In this document: one piece after another, positions 18,809 through 26,175 of the stretch | How positions within the stretch are numbered: position 1 is the first letter of the stretch | How the letters are laid out: every line of letters starts with the position of its first letter | From: RFSX01 sp965230215 | GTDB taxonomy: Bacteria > Bacteroidota > Bacteroidia > Chitinophagales > Saprospiraceae | Direction: 5' to 3' | DNA: 64,000 bases | NCBI GenBank assembly: GCA_965230215.1 | Contig: CBDDKN010000001.1 | Coordinates: forward strand, 2,373,620-2,437,619 | Notes under the pieces: generated by a model | The model's database searches: none | What the model saw: only the letters and a program-made list of their open reading frames with translations | Told to the model about the DNA's origin: nothing | Translations under genes and position numbers: made by a program

Positions 18809-19732
18809 TTATTGAAACACGTATGAAAGTCCTAGTGAAGTATAGCTTTGTGTGTCCGGAGATTCGAACTCTGCATTTCTCAAACCAAATCCGATACCCA
18901 CACCGATACCTTTCCACAATTCAAATGAAATGGTGTTCAACCATGTGTATTCGAACAATGTCGGTTCATTGCTTTGGTAAGGAATGAAACTCATCAATGT
19001 CGTATTCCATGTTACCTTCTTGGTGCTTACGTTAAATGATTGGTTGTAATCTGCTCTGATCTTAGCGCCGATTGCACCTTCTGTATCTACACCGTCAACA
19101 CCTGAGAATGCCAAGTGGTAGTTGGCAGGGTGTATAACGACAGTCATATTGCTGGTAGGCACCCATGTAACACCAACTCCTAAATCAATAACGCCCGGGC
19201 TCAAGAAATTCTCAATCGAGGTGTTCATATCCCCCATCGCTGAGATCGCCAGTTTGTCATTAATCATATAACCATATAGTGACTGTAGGTTGAAGATATC
19301 TACAGTACCGTTGTCAAAAAGTCCATCATTCTGATTCATAGCATCTGCCTCAGTCAGGTCTACATCCTGCCATGATTTTGTAGCTGTCGCTTTATTGTTC
19401 CAGAAATACTTCTCGCCATTTCTGTTGGCAAATGCTGTCAATCCAAGGTTAAGTGATGATGAAGATGCATCTGGATTTGGGTTGGCTACCCATCCGTTTG
19501 AGTTGTTGACATCAAAACCAATCAAACCACTAAATCCTTTTCTCCATCCAGATAACTTGTCAATTTCTTTTTGAATGCTGTTTACTTCTGCCTGAGCTGC
19601 ATCGATCTGAGATTGCAAATCGCTGATCTGAGCTTTTTTCTCAGATTGCATCTCTTTCAATTCGTCAATGCTCTGTGATTGTCCAAGCTGGGCAAAGGCA
19701 AAGAAAACTGCCAATACTAAAAGTGTTCTCAT
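18809..19732 (-). CDS. DUF3078-type outer-membrane protein with N-terminal coiled coil
   Basis: 307 residues. Signal peptide MRTLLVLAVFFAFAQLGQSQ, then a coiled coil at about 22-60 (KKAQISDLQSQIDAAQAEVN). The rest is a beta-barrel-like region of alternating strands, beginning WRKGFSGLIGFDVNNSNGWV, with the conserved W-NN-KA-TKSWQDV pattern, and ending SLGLSYVFQ with the penultimate aromatic typical of outer-membrane proteins. It fits the Bacteroidota DUF3078 family, of unknown function. About 150 bases upstream of its start is a terminator-like hairpin oriented with this gene (19883-19915), so its leader may be attenuated or a separate small RNA may end there. Confidence 0.82.
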   Translation of the reverse strand: MRTLLVLAVFFAFAQLGQSQSIDELKEMQSEKKAQISDLQSQIDAAQAEVNSIQKEIDKLSGWRKGFSGLIGFDVNNSNGWVANPNPDASSSSLNLGLTAFANRNGEKYFWNNKATATKSWQDVDLTEADAMNQNDGLFDNGTVDIFNLQSLYGYMINDKLAISAMGDMNTSIENFLSPGVIDLGVGVTWVPTSNMTVVIHPANYHLAFSGVDGVDTEGAIGAKIRADYNQSFNVSTKKVTWNTTLMSFIPYQSNEPTLFEYTWLNTISFELWKGIGVGIGFGLRNAEFESPDTQSYTSLGLSYVFQ

Positions 19733-20040
19733 TGTAATGTTTTTGTGTTATTAAATATTTGGGCCAAGCCAAATGCAAAATTTGCTGCAAAACTAATTGC
19801 TTTTGCATATGTTTTTAAAATTTAACATTTGTTGTAATATGAGGCAAGACGGGAAAGCGAAATAAAGTTTTTTACTTTAGACAAAAAAAATGAGGTAATG
19901 CAGTGCACTACCTCAACCCTAACCAAATGAAACCAAATTGAATTATTTATAATTCATCGGAAAATTATAGAATAATTCATTAAGCATTTGTGCTTCACGC
20001 AAAAGTTGTGAATATTTTCGAAACTGTCAAACAATATTTA
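19733..20040. other. Divergent intergenic region with an orphan terminator
   Basis: 308 bases between the DUF3078 gene and the peptidase. It contains the hairpin at 19883-19915 and otherwise AT-rich sequence. On the minus strand upstream of the hairpin a 14-codon open frame (MLNELFYNFPMNYK) can be read; its composition looks like chance. Confidence 0.4.
19883..19915 (-). terminator. Orphan intrinsic terminator upstream of the DUF3078 gene
   Basis: Arms TGAGGTAATGCA and TGCACTACCTCA (19891-19915) form a 12-bp stem with one mismatch; on the minus strand it is followed by eight T. No minus-strand gene precedes it, so it would end either a small RNA or a leader transcript of the DUF3078 gene. 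Confidence 0.65.
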
Positions 20041-21420
20041 ATGACGAGATCAATTTTTTTGATAATTTTTATCTTTCATGGGCTTTCCCAGAATCTTTCA
20101 TCGCAGGAACAGGCCTTTTTCATCAAGGACATATATGAAGAAACCCTCGGAAATGGGCAATGCCATAACTGGTTACAGTACCTATCGGATAGTATAGGCG
20201 GTAGATTGGCTGGTAGTGAAAATGCCTTAAAGGCGGTAGACTACACTTTTGAGCTGCTTAATTCAATGGAGGGTGTAGATACGGTATACAAGCAGGAATG
20301 CATGGTGCCACGATGGGAACGCGGCGGTAAAGAGTATGTCAGCATAGCCTATGCAGGAGAAGAAGTTCAGCTTAATGCCCTGGCGCTTGGCAATTCTTTG
20401 GGAACCGGAGATGAGGGCCTGAATGCTGAAATCATAGAAGTTTTCGGTTTGGACACGCTTGATAAACTAGGTCGCGAAGCGATTGAGGGAAAGGTTGTGT
20501 TCTTTAACAGACCTATGAATGATCTCAGAATAAATGCGGGATATGCCTACGGTGAAGCGGTGGACCAACGTGTTCATGGCGCTTCACGAGCTTCTAAATA
20601 TGGCGCCAAAGCAGTATTGGTGAGATCAGTGACACACCAACGAGACAACTTACCACATACAGGTGTGCAGGTTTACCAGGCTGATATAGACTCTATACCC
20701 GCTTTGGCAATAAGCACCAATGATGCAGATATGCTTCATGAGGTTCTAAAAAATCATGATGTCAATGTGTTCATTCGGAATCACGCCAGATTACTTCCGG
20801 ATACCATCAGTTATAATGTGGTAGCAGAAATCAAGGGATCAAAATTTCCTGAACAGATTATCCTTGTTGGAGGGCACCTGGATAGTTGGGATGTTGGTGG
20901 CGGTGCACATGATGATGGCTCCGGCTGTGTGCATTCCATTCAGGTATTTGCCAATCTAATGAATCTGGGATATGAACCGCAGCGCACACTGAGATGTGTC
21001 ATGTTTATGAATGAAGAAAATGGTCTCGGGGGTGGTAAGAAATATGCTGAAGAATCAAATCGCAAGGGAGAATTTCATTTGGCCGCTATAGAATCCGACA
21101 GCGGTGGATTTACCCCAAGAGGATTCACATGTACAGCAGAGCCAGATGTATTTCCTAAATACCTGGCCAATCTGCAGAGCTTCGATGAATACCTTGATCC
21201 ATATGATTTGTTCTTAAAGCCAGGTGGAGGTGGTGCGGATATCGGTCCGCTAAAATCACAAAATGGCTTGCTGATAGGATTCAGACCAGATGGCCAGCGC
21301 TACTTCGATTTCCATCATACATCTGCCGATGTGTACGAAAACGTGAATGAAAGAGAATTAAAATTGGGCGCCGCGGCTATTACAAGTCTTGTATATTTGA
21401 TAGATCAGTTTGGTTTATGA
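20041..21420 (+). CDS. Secreted M28-family zinc aminopeptidase
   Basis: 459 residues from ATG 20041, which gives a proper signal peptide (MTRSIFLIIFIFHGLSQNLS); a GTG at 19990 is open but would place 17 extra residues in front. M28 peptidases remove N-terminal residues or act as carboxypeptidases using two zinc ions. A PA-like inserted domain lies at about 120-240. Zinc ligands are visible: His in GGHLDSWDVGGG, Asp in GAHDDGSG, Glu pair in MNEENGLGG, Asp in AIESDSGGF, and the final His in FHHTSADV. Probably periplasmic or extracellular. Its stop overlaps the hpt start (ATGA), so the two are translationally coupled despite unrelated roles. Confidence 0.9.
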   Translation: MTRSIFLIIFIFHGLSQNLSSQEQAFFIKDIYEETLGNGQCHNWLQYLSDSIGGRLAGSENALKAVDYTFELLNSMEGVDTVYKQECMVPRWERGGKEYVSIAYAGEEVQLNALALGNSLGTGDEGLNAEIIEVFGLDTLDKLGREAIEGKVVFFNRPMNDLRINAGYAYGEAVDQRVHGASRASKYGAKAVLVRSVTHQRDNLPHTGVQVYQADIDSIPALAISTNDADMLHEVLKNHDVNVFIRNHARLLPDTISYNVVAEIKGSKFPEQIILVGGHLDSWDVGGGAHDDGSGCVHSIQVFANLMNLGYEPQRTLRCVMFMNEENGLGGGKKYAEESNRKGEFHLAAIESDSGGFTPRGFTCTAEPDVFPKYLANLQSFDEYLDPYDLFLKPGGGGADIGPLKSQNGLLIGFRPDGQRYFDFHHTSADVYENVNERELKLGAAAITSLVYLIDQFGL

Positions 21421-21968
21421 TTCAACATGAAGTAACATATTTCGGAAAGGACTTTGAGCTTTTTATCTCTGAATCAGAGATAAAAGAGATCGTCAAGGTG
21501 TTGGCTGAAAAGATCAACAATGACTATAGTGGCATAGACGGATCTGAAATATGCATCGTGAGCATTCTAAGCGGAAGTTTTGTTTTCGTAGCCGACCTGG
21601 TAAGACGTTTGCGCTTTGATCACAAAGTGGATTTCGTAAAACTGCGCTCCTATGATGGCATTAAGAGCAGTGGTCAGGTGGAACATGTATTAGAATTGCA
21701 GGACTCAGCAGCGGGTAAGCATATTTTGGTTGTGGAAGATATCATAGATACAGGACTGACATTGGATGCATTAATCAGCAAGATAAAAAGCCAGAATCCA
21801 GCTTCCTTGAAGACGTGTGCTTTGTTGAGTAAGCCGGATGTACACAACGATATCGTACCAGTAGACTACCTGGGTAAAGAGATTCCACCTTGTTTTGTGA
21901 TCGGTTACGGCCTTGATATCAATGGCATGGGGAGGCAGCATCGAGGTGTCTATAAACTGATAACATAA
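21417..21968 (+). CDS. hpt: Hypoxanthine phosphoribosyltransferase
   Basis: 183 residues. It converts hypoxanthine (and guanine) plus PRPP to IMP (GMP) in purine salvage. The PRPP-binding motif is HILVVEDIIDTGLTLDAL, the flexible-loop region is VDFVKLRSYDG, and the C-terminal GYGLDINGMGRQHRGVYKL is the usual family end. Cytoplasmic, normal length. The ATG overlaps the stop of the M28 peptidase. Confidence 0.95.
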   Translation: MIQHEVTYFGKDFELFISESEIKEIVKVLAEKINNDYSGIDGSEICIVSILSGSFVFVADLVRRLRFDHKVDFVKLRSYDGIKSSGQVEHVLELQDSAAGKHILVVEDIIDTGLTLDALISKIKSQNPASLKTCALLSKPDVHNDIVPVDYLGKEIPPCFVIGYGLDINGMGRQHRGVYKLIT

Positions 21969-22007
21969 AATTTTAGGGCAGCTATTTCCAATAAAGTAGA
22001 AATATTA

Positions 22008-22015
22008 TATTTTTG
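22008..22015 (+). promoter_or_regulatory. Putative -7 promoter box of the tRNA-Gln transcript
   Basis: TATTTTTG matches the Bacteroidota -7 consensus TAnnTTTG. It lies just upstream of the tandem repeat units and the tRNA. No good -33 TTG was found, so support is partial. Confidence 0.35.
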
Positions 22016-22102
22016 CTGTCCAATTTAAACTGACCTCCCGATGATAGCTATCTGGATCTCAATGAAAAAGTCAGTTGAAACGAAAAATTGAAAAGAAATA
22101 AA

Positions 22103-22292
22103 ACCCATGGTGTATCCCGATGAGAAGTCTATCGGGAGGCAACACTTCACCAAACCACAAAGCGCAGGTTGTGATGTAAATTGGGAAAAATAATAATGAC
22201 CCATGGTGTATCCCGATGAGAAATCTATCGGGAGGCAACACTTCACCAACCACAAAGCGCTGGTTGTGATGTAAAATGGGAAAATAATAATG
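22103..22292 (+). repeat. Two tandem 94-96-bp units copying the 5' part of tRNA-Gln
   Basis: Unit 1 (22103-22198) and unit 2 (22199-22292) are nearly identical. Each begins with ACCCATGGTGTA, as the tRNA does from its third base, then carries a 23-base hairpin insert (arms TCCCGAT and ATCGGGA) where the tRNA has ATT, then GGCAACACT as in the tRNA D-arm. After that they diverge into a second hairpin (CAACCA / TGGTTG in unit 2) and an AATAATAATGA tail that leads directly into the next unit or the true tRNA. A decayed third copy of the hairpin and A-rich tail is visible at about 22036-22102. They lack anticodon and T arms, so they are not tRNA genes. Confidence 0.8.
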
Positions 22293-22362
22293 ACCCATGG
22301 TGTAATTGGCAACACTACGGTTTTTGGTACCGTCATTCTAGGTTCGAGTCCTAGTGGGTCAA
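22291..22362 (+). tRNA. tRNA-Gln (anticodon TTG)
   Basis: 72 bases. Acceptor arms TGACCCA (22291-22297) and TGGGTCA (22355-22361) pair fully; discriminator A at 22362. D-arm GTGTAATTGGCAACAC, anticodon stem ACGGT/ACCGT with loop TTTTGGT giving anticodon TTG, and T-arm CTAGG-TTCGAGT-CCTAG. CCA is not encoded. Preceded by two tandem copies of its own 5' part and followed by an intrinsic terminator. Confidence 0.95.
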
Positions 22363-22365
22363 CTT

Positions 22366-22398
22366 AACCCTGATGCTCTTTGAGATCAGGGTTTTTTT
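22366..22398 (+). terminator. Terminator after tRNA-Gln
   Basis: Arms AACCCTGAT and ATCAGGGTT around GCTCTTTGAG, followed by a T tract. The same 32 bases recur at 29592 after the metalloprotease gene. Confidence 0.88.
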
Positions 22399-22401
22399 AT
22401 T

Positions 22402-22507
22402 GTAGATACATCAAACTAGGACGAGAAGTTTATCCCGAATACATAACGCAGTGAAGTCCTTCGGGGTTTGTCCCGTAGGCGTAAAGCATCTATGACGATG
22501 AATCTAC
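22402..22507. repeat. Palindromic intergenic element
   Basis: 106 bases bounded by 11-bp inverted ends GTAGATACATC (22402-22412) and GATGAATCTAC (22497-22507), one mismatch. The interior contains GAGAAGTTTATC, close to the GAGAAGTCTATC core of the hairpins inserted in the tRNA-derived units, and several short GC hairpins (TCCTTCGGGG, TTTGTCCCGT). No coding capacity. It resembles a REP- or MITE-like non-autonomous repeat. Confidence 0.5.
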
Positions 22508-22508
22508 T

Positions 22509-23996
22509 CTATAACTTTCTAGGATACACCTTCGTAAATACCCAGCCCATAATGATAGAAATCAAAAATGATGGCGCCAATACATCCAACTGTTCGAAAT
22601 ATGGTCCTATATGTTGAATCTTTGGAACGATAAATTTGAATATAGGTACACATAAGAACCCTGTAATCATTGAAGCAATGGCTCCAGCTTCTGAATAAGC
22701 TTTCCAAAACAATGAAAGAATGATCACCGGACAGAATGAAGCCGCAATGCCTGACCAGCCAAATATGACCATCCAGAATACTGTTCGCGTAGGTGAAACC
22801 ATGGCTATGATGATGGCAATGGCCAAGGCAAGTAAAGCCATTATAAAGGTGACCCTGCGCGTCATTCCTGACAAGTCCTTATCCGGCACATCAGGGTGAA
22901 ATACTTTTTGATAAAAGTCTCTGGTTATAGCACTGGATGCAATGACAAGCAAGGAATCTATCGTAGACATAATCGCTGACAATACCACAGCAACATAGAT
23001 CGCTACCAGGATGTAAGGCAAGTAGTTTTCCGTCATGATGGAAAGGACGTTTTCTCCTGCATTACCCAATATTGCTTCAGGATCCTGTCCTGTTTCTGTA
23101 AATAATATTCTGGCCAATATTCCGATCGTAACCGCCGCCGCATCTGTTAATAGCGTAAAGACAACTGCCACCCACTTCCCTTTATCAATTTCTGCTTCAT
23201 TTTTAACAGACATAAAACGCACATAGACCTGGGGTGAACCTAAAAAGCCAAGACCTATCATGGCAAATCCCAGCATTGTAGCCACATTCATCCATACATC
23301 ATCACTCGTGCCCCATATATTTGTCAGGCTAGGATCAATTTGGTTCAGGCTCATAAAAATTGACCCTGTGCCATCCATTGAAAAGAAAACAACAACCGGC
23401 AATAAGATCAGACCAATGAACATTAAAATGCCTTGAAACATGTCCGACCAAACAGCAGCTACAAATCCCCCAATAAAAATATATGCCAAGACAATCAAGA
23501 AACCTATTATGGCCCCGGTGAAATACTCTATGCCCATCATCGATTCAAAAGCCTTACCTGTTACATCGATTTGTGATGACACATAAATCACTACAAAGAC
23601 TGATAAGATTGTTGAAGCTAATATTCTTAGGTTCTTACTCTGTGTTTTAAAATGCGCTTCAAGATAATCTGGGACAGTTATGGCATTATACGCATCAGAC
23701 TTGCGTTTGAAGCGTTTCGCCATGAACCACCAAGAGATGGCAACCCCAAGTACTTCACCTACTACAACCCAATAAGTGGACAGACCTGAAATAGCCCCCA
23801 TTCCCGTAAGGCCAATTAATAACCATCCCGACTCACCGGTTGCACGAGCAGAAAATGCAACAGCCAGAAAACCCATTTTCTTGCCACCCACATAATAGTC
23901 ACTCATACTTTTTACACGCCTGGAGGCAAATATTCCTATCAGAAATAGTACAAGGATGTAAAGGCCTAATGCTATAATCTTGGATGCATCAACCAT
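22509..23996 (-). CDS. Sodium/solute symporter, PutP-like (SSF family)
   Basis: 495 residues with about 13 hydrophobic segments. It resembles Na+/proline symporter PutP along its length: SYYVGGKK-like start (SDYYVGGKKMGF), FSARATGESGWLLIGLTG in helix 2, VPDYLEAHFKTQSKNLRIL, and FIGGFVAAVWSDMFQGILM. The PutP Na+-site Asp55 (ASDMSGW in E. coli, from memory) aligns to Gly here, with Glu one position on, so ion coupling may differ. It starts 20 bases after the decarboxylase in the same direction, so it is co-transcribed with a taurine-type pathway enzyme. The substrate may be proline, taurine or hypotaurine, or a related osmolyte; unresolved. Inner membrane. Confidence 0.88.
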   Translation of the reverse strand: MVDASKIIALGLYILVLFLIGIFASRRVKSMSDYYVGGKKMGFLAVAFSARATGESGWLLIGLTGMGAISGLSTYWVVVGEVLGVAISWWFMAKRFKRKSDAYNAITVPDYLEAHFKTQSKNLRILASTILSVFVVIYVSSQIDVTGKAFESMMGIEYFTGAIIGFLIVLAYIFIGGFVAAVWSDMFQGILMFIGLILLPVVVFFSMDGTGSIFMSLNQIDPSLTNIWGTSDDVWMNVATMLGFAMIGLGFLGSPQVYVRFMSVKNEAEIDKGKWVAVVFTLLTDAAAVTIGILARILFTETGQDPEAILGNAGENVLSIMTENYLPYILVAIYVAVVLSAIMSTIDSLLVIASSAITRDFYQKVFHPDVPDKDLSGMTRRVTFIMALLALAIAIIIAMVSPTRTVFWMVIFGWSGIAASFCPVIILSLFWKAYSEAGAIASMITGFLCVPIFKFIVPKIQHIGPYFEQLDVLAPSFLISIIMGWVFTKVYPRKL

Positions 23997-24016
23997 CTTT
24001 CTATTTTAGTTGATTA

Positions 24017-25411
24017 TCAATTAATTCTTATGGGCTTGGGACTGTTTTCGAATAAATCAAACTCCGCCACAAAAGCTTCCAGAGTATTAAAAAAGCTAAT
24101 TATATTCTCATGGCTGTTCTCAGCATTTACAGTAACAAGTCTGATAAATTCATTTTCTCCGTAGCTTCCATATCCTACAAGCAAGCGGGAATGCTCGTAA
24201 AGTGCAGTACATATTTTCCTTGCAGGTATATTCTTGTAATTAAAACAAATCGATACAGAATCATCGTAGCTATATAGCGTATAATCCTCATGGCTTCGAA
24301 TATATTCTCGTGCCGTTTCCGCCAATGAAAATTGATGCTCCACAATTTGTTCCAATCCCGATGTTCCAACACTTTTCCATAAAGCCCAAAACTTCAAAGC
24401 ATCATTTCGCCTTCCACACTGTAAAGAAGTTTTACCAAGATTAAATTCATCATGATCAGTTTGATATAAATAATTTGCATCATTTGAAAATGAATTATAT
24501 AGATGCTGCTTGTCTTTAACAACTATAATTGAACACGAAAGTGGCGTGCTGAGCATTTTGTGTGCGTTAAAACTAAACGAATCCACCATTTCCAATCCTT
24601 CAATCAGATGTCGATACTGCTTGCTAAATATTACAGAGCCACAATATGCACCATCAACATGTAACCATATGCTGTGCTTTTTACAAAGTTGGGCCACTGA
24701 TATGATTGGGTCAAAAGCACCCAGTACTGTGGTACCTGCTGTGAGATTTACCAATGCAGGTACTCTTCCAGCCGCCTTATCATCTTCAATGGCTCTTGCA
24801 AGGAGATTCACATCCATCCTACCCCTATTATCCGTTGGTATGTAGCTTACATTTTCGCGTCCAATACCACAAAATGCCGCATTCTTTGGAATGCTGTAAT
24901 GAGACTCCTTGGATGTGTAAACAACCATATTTTTTATCATTCCTTCTTGTGGTACCACATTTGATGCTACATCACGCGCCATTACCATTCCCATAAAATT
25001 TGTCATTGACCCCCCTGGAGCCAAAGTCCCACCAGAGTTTTCATCCCAGCCAACAATGTTGCAAACAGTACTAATAATCTTTTTTTCAACTCCAATCTGC
25101 GGACCGGCTGCCTTATAGGTATACATGCTATTATTAAGAATCACAGATAGCAATTCTCCGAGAATGGCTTTATCATTTCTTCCTCCAAACAATTGATTGA
25201 AGAATCCACTGGTTGCAGTTCGTGGAGATTTAAAAACCAATGACTTTAAGATTGACTCAAACTCCTCATCACTTATCGGCTTCTCACTAAGATCAAGATC
25301 AATGGCAGAAAACAACTCTGAAGAGGGAATATATTCAGCTACAGGATGCTTCTTTTCATCTTCTAACAGTTCAAGACAAATCCTCTGAAACATTTCCAAC
25401 GTATTCTTCAT
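24017..25411 (-). CDS. PLP-dependent decarboxylase, cysteine sulfinate decarboxylase-like
   Basis: 464 residues, group II PLP decarboxylase (GAD/CSAD type). The PLP lysine is K285 in SFNAHKMLSTPL; D253 in LHVDGAY and TAGTTVLGAFDP are cofactor motifs. The whole protein reads like animal CSAD/GAD. Near the substrate pocket it has FNQLF (Phe75), and NNSMYTY (Ser95, Tyr97), which match CSAD rather than glutamate decarboxylase as I remember those sequences. The divergent neighbour is cysteine dioxygenase, which makes cysteine sulfinate, so decarboxylation to hypotaurine is the best reading. Aspartate, glutamate or cysteate decarboxylation remain possible. First gene of an operon with the symporter. 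Cytoplasmic. Confidence 0.85.
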   Translation of the reverse strand: MKNTLEMFQRICLELLEDEKKHPVAEYIPSSELFSAIDLDLSEKPISDEEFESILKSLVFKSPRTATSGFFNQLFGGRNDKAILGELLSVILNNSMYTYKAAGPQIGVEKKIISTVCNIVGWDENSGGTLAPGGSMTNFMGMVMARDVASNVVPQEGMIKNMVVYTSKESHYSIPKNAAFCGIGRENVSYIPTDNRGRMDVNLLARAIEDDKAAGRVPALVNLTAGTTVLGAFDPIISVAQLCKKHSIWLHVDGAYCGSVIFSKQYRHLIEGLEMVDSFSFNAHKMLSTPLSCSIIVVKDKQHLYNSFSNDANYLYQTDHDEFNLGKTSLQCGRRNDALKFWALWKSVGTSGLEQIVEHQFSLAETAREYIRSHEDYTLYSYDDSVSICFNYKNIPARKICTALYEHSRLLVGYGSYGENEFIRLVTVNAENSHENIISFFNTLEAFVAEFDLFENSPKPIRIN

Positions 25412-25427
25412 CTATAAAAGTTTAAAT

Positions 25428-25453
25428 CACTAATTATTATAACTTTATTAGTG
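25428..25453. promoter_or_regulatory. Inverted repeat in the decarboxylase/CDO divergent promoter
   Basis: CACTAAT (25428-25434) and ATTAGTG (25447-25453) form a perfect 7-bp dyad with a 12-base spacer, 17 bases upstream of the decarboxylase start. Candidate operator, plausibly for the Lrp-type regulator two genes away; inferred. Confidence 0.4.
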
Positions 25454-25512
25454 TTTTTCGATTTGCAAACCCCTAATTTAATTCATTGTAAGTGATTATT
25501 TCTTTATTTGTT

Positions 25513-25520
25513 TATTTTTG
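25513..25520 (+). promoter_or_regulatory. Putative -7 box of the cysteine dioxygenase gene
   Basis: TATTTTTG fits TAnnTTTG, 25 bases before the TTG start. No well-spaced -33 TTG was found. Confidence 0.35.
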
Positions 25521-25544
25521 TAGGGAAAATTAATTCTTATTCTT

Positions 25545-26075
25545 TTGAGTACAATTCAACATCTAACAAACGCATTGCTAGCCCATCCACTAGAAGACTT
25601 TCCTGGAATTATTAAAAACTCCAATTTGTCAATACACGAATTAAAGGAAGCTTCTTCATGGAAATCGGGAGAATACACGCGAAACTGCTTGGCCAGAAAT
25701 GAAAAATTTGAGCTTATATTGTTATGCTGGGAACCTGGATCGAAAACTCCTTTACATGATCATGGAGGAGAAAAATGCTGGGTTTATCAATTGGATGGCC
25801 TGATTGAAGAAGTGCGATATAATCAAAATGGGAAAAAGTTGATTGAATCGAATAGGGTCACATTGAAGCCTGGCCAATTGACTTTCATGAATGACCAAAT
25901 GGGCTTTCATACGATTGAAAATAACACTGCGTATCGATCAATGTCACTTCATATCTATGCTTGTCCTATTGATGCATGTAAGGTCTTTAATGATGAAAAC
26001 ATGAATTTTGAATTAAAAGAATTGTGTTACGACAACACCGTCCAATCACATGCTGATAGCTTTATCATAGGTTGA
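25545..26075 (+). CDS. Cysteine dioxygenase
   Basis: 176 residues. It oxidises L-cysteine with O2 to cysteine sulfinate using a mononuclear iron. A cupin fold with the three iron His is visible: H71 and H73 in PLHDHGGEKCW and H122 in GFHTIEN. The Cys-Tyr cofactor pair is C78 and Y138 (SLHIYACP). Arg46 in EYTRN marks cysteine rather than 3-mercaptopropionate dioxygenases, which have Gln there. The start is TTG at 25545; an in-frame TAG at 25521 limits the N-terminus and no early ATG exists. Divergent from the CSAD-like gene and followed at 100 bases by an Lrp regulator, which together point to hypotaurine/taurine synthesis. Cytoplasmic. Confidence 0.9.
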   Translation: MSTIQHLTNALLAHPLEDFPGIIKNSNLSIHELKEASSWKSGEYTRNCLARNEKFELILLCWEPGSKTPLHDHGGEKCWVYQLDGLIEEVRYNQNGKKLIESNRVTLKPGQLTFMNDQMGFHTIENNTAYRSMSLHIYACPIDACKVFNDENMNFELKELCYDNTVQSHADSFIIG

Positions 26076-26139
26076 TTTCATACCACCCCTTTAGAGACTC
26101 TTTTTTAAGTTACTAGTGAAAATACTATTTGAAATATCT

Positions 26140-26163
26140 TTAGATTTATGATATTGAATCTAA
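26140..26163. promoter_or_regulatory. Inverted repeat upstream of the Lrp-type gene
   Basis: TTAGATT (26140-26146) and AATCTAA (26157-26163), perfect 7-bp arms and a 10-base spacer, ending 12 bases before the ATG. Candidate autoregulatory site. Confidence 0.4.
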
Positions 26164-26175
26164 TAATTTCATTTG

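Noticed and set aside
19990..20040. GTG start for the M28 peptidase at 19990
   Set aside because: It would put 17 polar residues before the signal peptide; ATG 20041 gives a normal one.
22103..22292. Tandem units as extra tRNA-Gln genes
   Set aside because: Only the acceptor 5' strand and D-arm match; anticodon and T arms are absent, so they cannot fold as tRNAs.
22025..22336. Minus-strand open frame of 103 codons across the tandem units
   Set aside because: It translates the repeats and runs into tRNA-Gln; the repeated peptide blocks are a by-product of the DNA repeat.
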